In this document: positions 24,001 to 33,000 of the stretch, piece after piece
How the letters are laid out: every line of letters begins with the position of its first letter
Numbering within the stretch: position 1 is the stretch's first letter
Assembly: GCF_038561935.1 (NCBI RefSeq)
Contig: NZ_CP102770.1
Coordinates: 4,464,001-4,528,000 of the forward strand
From: Myxococcus stipitatus
GTDB lineage: Bacteria > Myxococcota > Myxococcia > Myxococcales > Myxococcaceae
DNA: 64,000 nucleotides
Direction: 5' to 3'
The notes under the pieces: generated by a model
Databases searched by the model: none
Told to the model about the DNA's origin: nothing
The model's input: the letters and a program-made list of their open reading frames with translations, nothing else
Position numbers and translations under genes: made by a program

Positions 24001-27000
24001 GAGTGAGAAGCGAGAGGGAAGAGAGCTGGAGCTCCGGCTGAGCAACGACGGCTTCGAGCAGGCCCGAGAAGTGGGCGAGCATCCGCTCCATGGAGGAGGC
24101 ATCGAAGAGGTCGGTGTTGTAGTTGAGCGTGCCCGAGAGCCGGTCGCCTTCCTCGAGGATGAGACTGAAGTCGTACTTCGAGGTGTTGATCTCGACGGGC
24201 AGCGATTCGAGGACGAGCCCCGGAAGCGAGAGTGACGGCTCCGGAGTGTTCAGCAGCGTGAGCGTGACCTGGAAGAGCGGAGAGCGGCTGAGGTCGCGCT
24301 GAGGCTGGAGTTCCTCGACGAGCTTCTCGAAGGGGACGTCCTGGTGCTCGTAGGCGGCGAGAGTGCTGAGGCGCACTTGTGCCAACAGCTCACGGAAGGA
24401 GCGGACGCCCTGGAGTCGCGCACGAAGGACGAGGGTGTTGACGAAGAAGCCGATGAGGCCTTCGGTCTCGGAGCGGTTGCGGTTGGCGATGGGAGAGCCA
24501 ACGGAGATGTCGTCCTGGCCGGAGTAGCGAGAGAGCAGGAGCTGGAACGACGCGAGGAGGACCATGAAGGACGTCGCACCCTCGCGCTGGGCGAGAGCCT
24601 TCACGGCCTGCGTCACTTCACGGGACACCGTGAAGGGGAGGACCGAGCCGCGGTAGGTCTGGACAGCGGGGCGAGGCCTGTCGGTGAGAAGCTCGAGAGA
24701 GGGAGACGCCCCCTCGAGGTGCTGACGCCACCAGGCGATCTCCTGGTTGAGGACATCGCCGGAAAGCCACTGCCGCTGCCAGACGGAGAAGTCGGCGTAC
24801 TGAATGGGCAGCGCCGGAAGCCGCGCGGACTCACCGCCGCTGTACTGCTGGTAGAACGCCGCCAGCTCGCGAACGATGATCGGAATGGACCATCCGTCCG
24901 CCGCGATGTGGTGGACGGTGACAAGCAGCAGGTGCTGTGACTCGCTCAGCTTGATGAGCGAGGCCCGAAGCACCGGGTCCTGTTCCAGGTTGAACGGGCG
25001 CAGCGCTTCGGCGGAAGCGAGTCGTCGAGCCTCGGGCTCCCGCTCCTGCTCGGAAAGGGCCGAGAGGTCGACGACGGGAATCTCCAGGGGGAACTGCTCC
25101 TGGATGAGCTGAACGGGCTGTCCCTCGTGGACGGTGAATCGGGTCCGCAGGGCCTCGTGGCGCTGGCCCAAGGCGCGGAGGGATTCGCGAAGCGCGTGCG
25201 TGTTCAGCGCGCCGCTGAACTTGATGGCCCAAGGCAGGTTGTAGGCCGAGCTCCCCGGCTGGAGTTGATCCAGGAACCAGAGGCGCTGTTGAGCGAAGGA
25301 GAGGGGAAGCGGCTGCGCCCTGTCGGCCCTCGCGATGGGGGCCAGGTCGACGGCGGCGGGCGAAGCGCGGGACGGGTCGAGCCGCGCGATGCGCTCGGCG
25401 AGGAGCGCGACGGTGGGCGCCTCGAAGAGGACTCGGAGCGGAAGCTCGAGGTGGAACGAGGCACGGACGCGCGAGACGAGCTGGGTCGCGAGGAGCGAGT
25501 GCCCACCGAGCGCGAAGAAGCTGTCGGTTGCCCCCACGCGCTCCACACCCAGCACCTGCGCGAACAGCCCCGCGAGCAGCTCCTCGGTCGGCGTGCGCGG
25601 CGCGACGTAGCGCGGTCCCGAGTCCGTCTGCACGGGCGCGGGAAGCGCCTTGCGGTCGACCTTGCCGTTGGGCGTGAGCGGGAGCGACGGGAGGGAGAGG
25701 AGGACGGACGGCACCATGTGCTCGGGCAGGTGCCGTTGGACGAAGTCGCGGAGCGCGGAGGAATCGAGCGTGAGGCCCGGCTGCGGGACGAGCCACGCGA
25801 CGAGACGCCCGTCACCCGAGGCGTCGAGGTGGACGCCGCAGACAGCCTGAAGGACGGACGGGTGGCGTGAGAGGACCGCTTCGACTTCACCCAGCTCGAT
25901 GCGGAAGCCGCGCAGCTTCACCTGGAAGTCGACGCGGCCGAGGAAGTCGAGCGAGCCATCGGCGCGCCAGCGGGCCAGGTCGCCCGTGCGGTAGAGCCGC
26001 GCCCCGGGGACTCCGGAGAAGGCATCCGGGAGGAACCGCTCGGCGGTGAGGTCAGGGCGACCGAGGTAGCCGCGCACGACACCATCGCCAGAGATGAAGA
26101 GCTCGCCCGGTGCACCGATGGGCAACGGCTGTCCGGACGGGTCGAGGACGAAGAGGCGGTTGTTGGCGAGCGGCGTGCCGATGGAGAGCGTGGACACGCC
26201 CTCGTCCGCGGCCGACGCGGTGTGCGCGGACGACCAGACGGTGGTCTCCGTCGGACCGTACATGTTGAGGAGCGCGGACTGCGGAAGCGAAGCACGGAGC
26301 TGTGACGCGAGCGGCCCGGGGAGCGCCTCACCACCGACGAGCAGGAAGCGCAGGGCGGAGAGCGCGGGGATGGACTCTGGATCGAGCACCCTGGAGCGGG
26401 CGAACGACGGCGTGCACTGCAGATGCGTGACGGGGTGACGACGGAGGACTTCCGGGAGCGTCAGCGCCGTGCCGAGGCGGGAGGCGGCTCGCTCGTCGTG
26501 GAGGACGACGTGGAAGCCTCGGCAGAGCGTCCAGAGGAGCTCGAGGACCGAGATGTCGAACGAGATGGAGGTGACGGCGAGCCACGTGCCGGACGCCGCG
26601 CCGAGGCGGTCATCCATGGCGGCGAAGAAGTTGGCCGTGGTGCCGTGCGGCACCATGACGCCCTTGGGCCTTCCGGTGGAGCCCGACGTGTAGATGACGT
26701 AGGCGAGGTGGGCGGAAGACGCGCTACCCGGAGCCAGCGCCGCCGTGTCACCGGTCTCCTCGATGAGGAGGACACGCGCATCGGAGGACGGGAGCGAGTC
26801 GACGAGTGCGCGGGACGTGAGGATGAAGGGCGCGCCCGAGTCCTGGAGCATCCAGGAGAGGCGCTCCGTGGGGTAGTCGGGGTCGAGCGGCAGGTAGGCG
26901 CCGCCCGCGTGAAGAATGCCGAGCATGGCCGCGACCATGTCGGTGGAGCGGTGGAGGAAGAGGCCGACGGGCGCGTCCGGACGGAGGCCGAGCGACTGGA

Positions 27001-30000
27001 GCCGGTGCGAGATGCGAAGGACGCGCTCGTGGAGCTGTCCATACGTGAGGGACTCGTCGCCGAAGGAGAGCGCGACGGCGTCGGGCGCACGCGTGGCCCG
27101 AGCGGCGAACTGGAGGTGGAGGCAGGACGGGTCGACCGGACGCGCGGACGCGTTGAACGCGCGGACGACCTGCTCACGCTCCTCGCGCGTCAACAGGGAG
27201 AGCGTCCCCAGTCGAGCGTCCGGGTTCGAGACGAGGGCCTGGAGCGCGACGCCCCAGTGGCGCAAGAGGCGTTCGGGCGTGGAGGACTCGAAGCGCGCGG
27301 CGTCGAAGAGCAGGCGCAGCTCCATCGAGTCACCGGGGATGACGTACGCCTCCAGCGGGGTGTCCGCCTGCTCGCGCGCGGTGAAGTCGCGGATGCCCAG
27401 GTCCGCGCTGGCCGAGTTCACCGCGGCGTCGACGGGGAAGTTCTCGACGATGAAGAGGGACTCGAAGAGGGGCGTGCCGCGCGGCACATCGCTCCACCCC
27501 TGCAGACGCACCAGGGGCGTGTGCTCGAACTGGCGCAGCTCGAGCTGCTGCGTGTGGATCTGCTGGAGCCACGAGAGGACGGTGGTGTCCTCATCCACGA
27601 AGAGGCGGACGGGCAGCGTGTTGATGAAGAGGCCGACGGCTTGCTCGATGCCGGCGATGTCTGCGGAGCGGCCCGACGTGGTGGCGCCGAAGAGGATGTC
27701 CCGCTCGCCCGTGTGACGTGCGAGCACCAGGGCCCAGGCGGCCTGGACCAGCGCGTTGAGCGTGAGGTGGTGCTGGCGGGCGAAGGACTGGAGCGCGGAG
27801 GTCGTCTCCGCAGGCACCCAGAGGTTCAGGTTCCGCCGCCGGAGCGCGGCCTCCGCGTTTCGAGGGAGCGCGCCGGGCAGCGGCGTGGGCGCGGTGAACC
27901 CGCGCAGCGCCTTGCGCCAGTAGGTCTCCGCGGAGTTCAGCGACTGGTGCTGGAGCCAGGCGATGTAGTCGCGGAAGGAGGTCGACTCGCTCCTGGACGA
28001 GCGCTCGCCGGAGCGCACCTGCTCGTAGGTGGTGAAGAGCTCCTGGAAGAGGAGGCCCAGGCTCCATCCATCGACGATGAGGTGGTGCAGCGTCCACAGG
28101 ACGCGCCACGTGTTGTCCTCCGTTCGGATGACGGTCAGGCGCAACAGTGGCGGCGTGCGCAGGTCGAAGCCACGGGCGCGGTCCTGGGCCACGAGGGCGT
28201 CGAAGCGGCTCTGTCGCGTGGCCTCATCCACGCCGCGCCAGTCGTGCTCCTCCCATGGAAGGGTGGCTTCCGGGTGGACCCACTGGAGGGGCTCGTCGGC
28301 GCCCTCGGCGATGAAGGACGTGCGCAGCAGCGGCTGACGCTCGATGACCGCTTCCCAGGTGCGGCGGAACGCGGACATGTCCACGGCGCCACCGAAGGTC
28401 CACGACAGCTGCGTGACGTAGACGCCGGAGCCCGGGGCCGCGAGCGTGTGGAAGAGCATGCCCTGCTGCATGGGCGACAGCGGATAGAGGTCATCCGCCA
28501 CCATCCCCGAGGGCAACACCTGGTCCAGCACGGACTGAGACAGCCGCGCCAGCGGGAAGTCCGTGGGCGTGAAGCGGCGCGCATCGGCCGAGTCACGCGC
28601 CTCGATGAGCTGCCGCAGCGAGTGCAGGCAGCGCTCGGCGAGAGCTTGGATGGTCCGCGCCTGGTGCGCGGCCTCGCTGTACGTCCAGACCAGCGTCAGT
28701 CGACCCTCGAAGACGTAGCCGTTGATCTCCAGCAGGTGCGAGAGCGGGGCCACCGGAGCACGCAGGGCTCCCAGGGCTTCACGGGTCGCGGTGAACGGGT
28801 TCAGCACGGACCCGTCGCCGGAGGGCTGATGGAACTGGCCCAGGTAGTTGAAGAGCACCTGGGCACGCGGGAGCGCGCGGAGCTCGCGGGCCTGTTCCTC
28901 GCCCGAGAGGTGGCGCAGCAGGCCGTAGCCCAGGCCCTTCCGAGGCAGGCGCCTCAGCGAGTCACGCACCGCGCGCAGCCTGTCACCCAGGCTGGTGGCG
29001 CCCGAGACATCCAACGTCACGGGATACAGCGTGGTGAACCAGCCCACGGTGCGGGACAGGTCGACGTCGTCGGAGAACGGCTCGCGGCCGTGGCCCTCCA
29101 GGTCCACGCGCACGCGCGGCTGGCCTGTCCAGCTCGTGAGGCTCTCGGCCAATGCCGTCAGCAGCACGTCGTTGATGTGGGCACGCCAGGCGGTGGGCGT
29201 CTCCTGCAACAACAGACGCGTCTGCGCCTCGTCCAGCGAGACCTCCACCGTGCGCGAGGAGGCCACGGAGGTCGCGCCACCCGCGCCGTCCTGGGGGAGG
29301 ACGGGAACGTCGCGTCGGCCCTCTTCCAACCAGTAGGTCCGCTCGCGAGCGATGTCCTCGGAGCGAGCGAACTCCGTCAGCTTCGACGCCCACGTCTTGA
29401 ACGACGTGGACTTGGGGGGCAGCGACACGGGACGGCCTTGCCGCGACTGCACGTAGGCCGTGCCCAGGTCCTCCAGCAGCGTGCGCCACGAGACGCCGTC
29501 CACACCGAGGTGGTGCACGGACAGCAGGAGGCGCGAGCCGCGCTCCGTGCCGAGGTGGAGGAGGGCGGCCCGCAGGAGCAGGCCTTCCTCCAGCGAGTGG
29601 CTGGCGTGGAGGCGAGAGCCCGCGGACTCGAGGGCCGAGGCCAGCTCCGCGTCGGACACGGACGAGAGGTCCACCTGCACCAGGCGGACGGCGGGCTCCG
29701 GACGTGCGAACTCCTGATGCCAGGTGCCGTCGGACTGGCGCATGAAGCGCAGGCTCAGCGTGTCGTGATGGGCGACGACGGCGCGCAGCGCGGTCTCCAG
29801 GCACGGGACGTCCACCGGCTCGCTCGACGCGAGCATGAACGCCTGCGCGAAGTGATTCGGCTGCGGCAGGGCCTTCTCGAAGAAGTCGAGCTGGATGGGC
29901 GTCAGGAGCGACGTGCCGAGCACCAGGGTCTGCTCGGTCAGAGGCCCCTCGTGCTGCTTCGCGACGCGGGCCAGGGCTTCCAGCGTCTGGTGTTGGAAGA

Positions 30001-33000
30001 GCTGATTGGCGGCCAGGTGTAGGCCGGCCTGACGCGCGCGCGAGACGACCTGGATGGCGAGGATGGAGTCGCCGCCCAGCTCGAAGAAGTTGTCATGGAT
30101 GCCGACGCGCGAAACGCCCAGGAGCTCGGCCCAGATGGTGGCCAGGGTCTGCTGGGGCGCGGTCTTGGGCTCGAGGAAGTCCGCCGCGTCGCGGACCTTC
30201 TGCTCCGGAGCCGGCAGTGCCTTCCTGTCGACCTTGCCATTGGGAGAGAGGGGCAGGGCGGGGAGGACGACGAAAGCGGACGGCACCATGAACTCGGGCA
30301 TGCGCGCGGCGAGGGAGGCGCGCACGGCCTGGAGGTCGACGTCGGAAGCGGCGACGAGGTAGCCGACGAGGCGGGGCGAGGAGGCGTCCTCGCGCAGCAC
30401 GACGACCGCGTCGGAGACACCTGGATAGGCGAGGAGCGCCGCTTCGATTTCACCAAGCTCGATGCGGAAGCCGCGCAGCTTCACCTGGAAGTCGGCGCGA
30501 CCGATGTACTCGATGGAGCCGTCGGGCAGCCAGCGAGCGACGTCACCGGTGCGGTAGAGGCGTGAGCCAGGCGTCCCCGAGAAAGCATCGGGGATGAAGC
30601 GCTCTGCGGTGAGAGAGGGGCGGCTGAGGTAGCCGAGGCCGACCTGGATGCCGCCGATGAAGAGCTCACCGGGGACACCGACCGGCGTGGGCTGTCCGGC
30701 GTCGTCGAGGATATGGAGCTGGGTGTTGGAGACGGGGCGGCCGATGGGGACGAAGTGACGGGCGTCGCCACGAGCGCAGTGCCAGTAGGAAACGTCGACA
30801 GCGGCTTCGGTGGGGCCGTAGAGGTTGTGGACCTCGGCGGACCCCGGCAGGCGCGAGTGCGCGCGACGGACGAGCTCCGAGGGAAGGGCTTCACCACTGC
30901 ACACGACGCGGCGGAGCGACGTGAGGGACTCCAGGCCCGGCTCCTCGAGGAAGACGCGGAGCATGGAGGGGACGAAGTGAAGCGTGGTGACGCGCGCTTC
31001 GGAGATGAGGCGGGCGAGGTAGGTCGGGTCCTGGTGTCCACCGGGCCTGGCGAGGACGAGGCGAGCGCCCGTCATGAGCGGCCAGAAGAACTCCCAGACG
31101 GAGACGTCGAAGGAGAACGGCGTCTTCTGGAGGACGGTGTCCTCTGACGTCAGGGAGTACTGCTGCTGCATCCAGAGGAGGCGGTTGACGATGCCGCGGT
31201 GGGCGTTGATGGCGCCCTTGGGACGGCCCGTGGAGCCGGAGGTGAAGATGACGTAGGCGGGCGCATCGGACCCGGCCAGGAGCGGCAGCGGGGCCGCGGA
31301 GTGAGCCGCGACTGCATCCCACTGGGTGTCGAGGCAGACGACCTTCGCGGAGGATGGCGGAAGAGCGGGAAGGAGTCGCTCATGGGTGAGGAGGACGGGG
31401 GCCTGGGTGTCCTCGAGCATCCCAGCGAGGCGCTCACGCGGGTACGCCGGGTCGAGAGGGACGTAGGCCGCGCCGGACTTGAGGACGGCGAGCAGCGCCA
31501 CGACGAGGTCGAGCGAGCGCTCCAGTGAGACCCCAACGAGCGAGCCCGGGCGAGCACCCAGCGCGCGCAGGTGGCGGGCGAGCTGGTTGGCGCGAGCATC
31601 GAGCTGCGAGTACGTGAGGGAAGAGTCCTCGAAGCGAAGCGCCTCCGCGTCCGGAGTCCGACGGACCTGCTCCTCGATGAGGGAATGCAGGCACACGTCG
31701 CGCGCCGTGGCGTCGTCCTTCGCGCCCTGGAAGTCGGAGTGGAGCTGGAGCTGCTCCTCCTGCGTGAGCAGGGGCAGCTCGGACAGCCGCAGGTCCGGGT
31801 TCGCCGCCACCGCGCCGAGCAGCGAGTAGAAGTGCCCGCGCATCCGCTGGATGGTCGCGACGTCGAAGAGGTCGGTGTTGTACTCGAGCCAACCGAAAAT
31901 CTCGTCCGGCCGGTCCTCGCGCAGCTCCAGGAGCAGGTCGAACTTGGCGGAGCCCGGGTCCACGAGGAGGTACGTGGACTGCAGCCCCGGCATCGACAGG
32001 TCCTGCCGGGGCGTGTTCTGGAAGCTGAACATCACCTGGAAGAGCGGGTGACGGCTCAAGTCGCGCGGCGGGCGCAGCTCCTCCACCAGCTTCTCGAACG
32101 GAAGCTCCTGGTGCGCATACGCGGCCATGCACACGTCCTTCGCGCGGCGCAGCAGCTCGCGGAAGGTGGGGTTGCCGCCCAGGTCATTGCGCAGCACCAG
32201 CGTGTTGACGAAGAAGCCGATGAGCTGCTCGAGCTCCGGTACGTTGCGGCCGGCGATGGGGGAGCCGACGGTGATGTCCGTCTGCCGCGAGTGCCGGTGC
32301 ATCAACGTCTGGAAGACGGACAGCAGCGTCATGAAGAGCGTCGCGCCCTCCTGCTGGCTGACCTCCTTGAGGGCGCGCGTCAGGGACACCGGGAAGGTGA
32401 CGAACTGGCGGGAGCCTCGGTACGTCTGCTCGGGCGGCCGGGGCCTGTCGGTGGGCAGCTCCAGCGGCGCGGGCAGCGTGCGCAGGTGCTGCTTCCAGAA
32501 CTCCAGCTCCTTGCGCAGCCGCTCGCCCTGCATGCGCTCGCGTTGCCAGACGGCGAAGTCGGAGTACTGGATGGCGGGCACGGGCAGGTCGGGCGACTGG
32601 CCGGCGACCTCCGCGGCGTAGAAGGCCATCAGCTCGCGGACGAACACACCCAGCGACCAGCGGTCCGTCACCAGGTGGTGCATGGTGACGAGGGCCACGT
32701 GGTTGTCGGAGCTCAGGCGCAGCACCTTGCCGCGCAGCAGCGGCCCGCGCGCCAGGTCGAACAGGCGCTGGGACTCCTCGCTGGTCCGCCGCTCCACCTC
32801 GGCGTCCTGCTCCTCCTTCGAGAGGTGCGAGACATCCTCGACAGGGACCTCGACGTGCATCTCCGGCAGCACCACCTGCACGGGAATGCCGTCCTCACGC
32901 GCGGCGAACACGGTGCGCAGCGACTCGTGGCGCCGCACGACCTGGTTCACGCATCGTTCCAGCAGGGCGATGTCCAACATGCCCGTGAACTGGACGGTGA

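Noticed and set aside
19000..25290. Further epimerisation domains in the Val-type modules
   Set aside because: C domains follow the PCPs directly; there is no room for an E domain, and the carriers read GGHS rather than GGDS.
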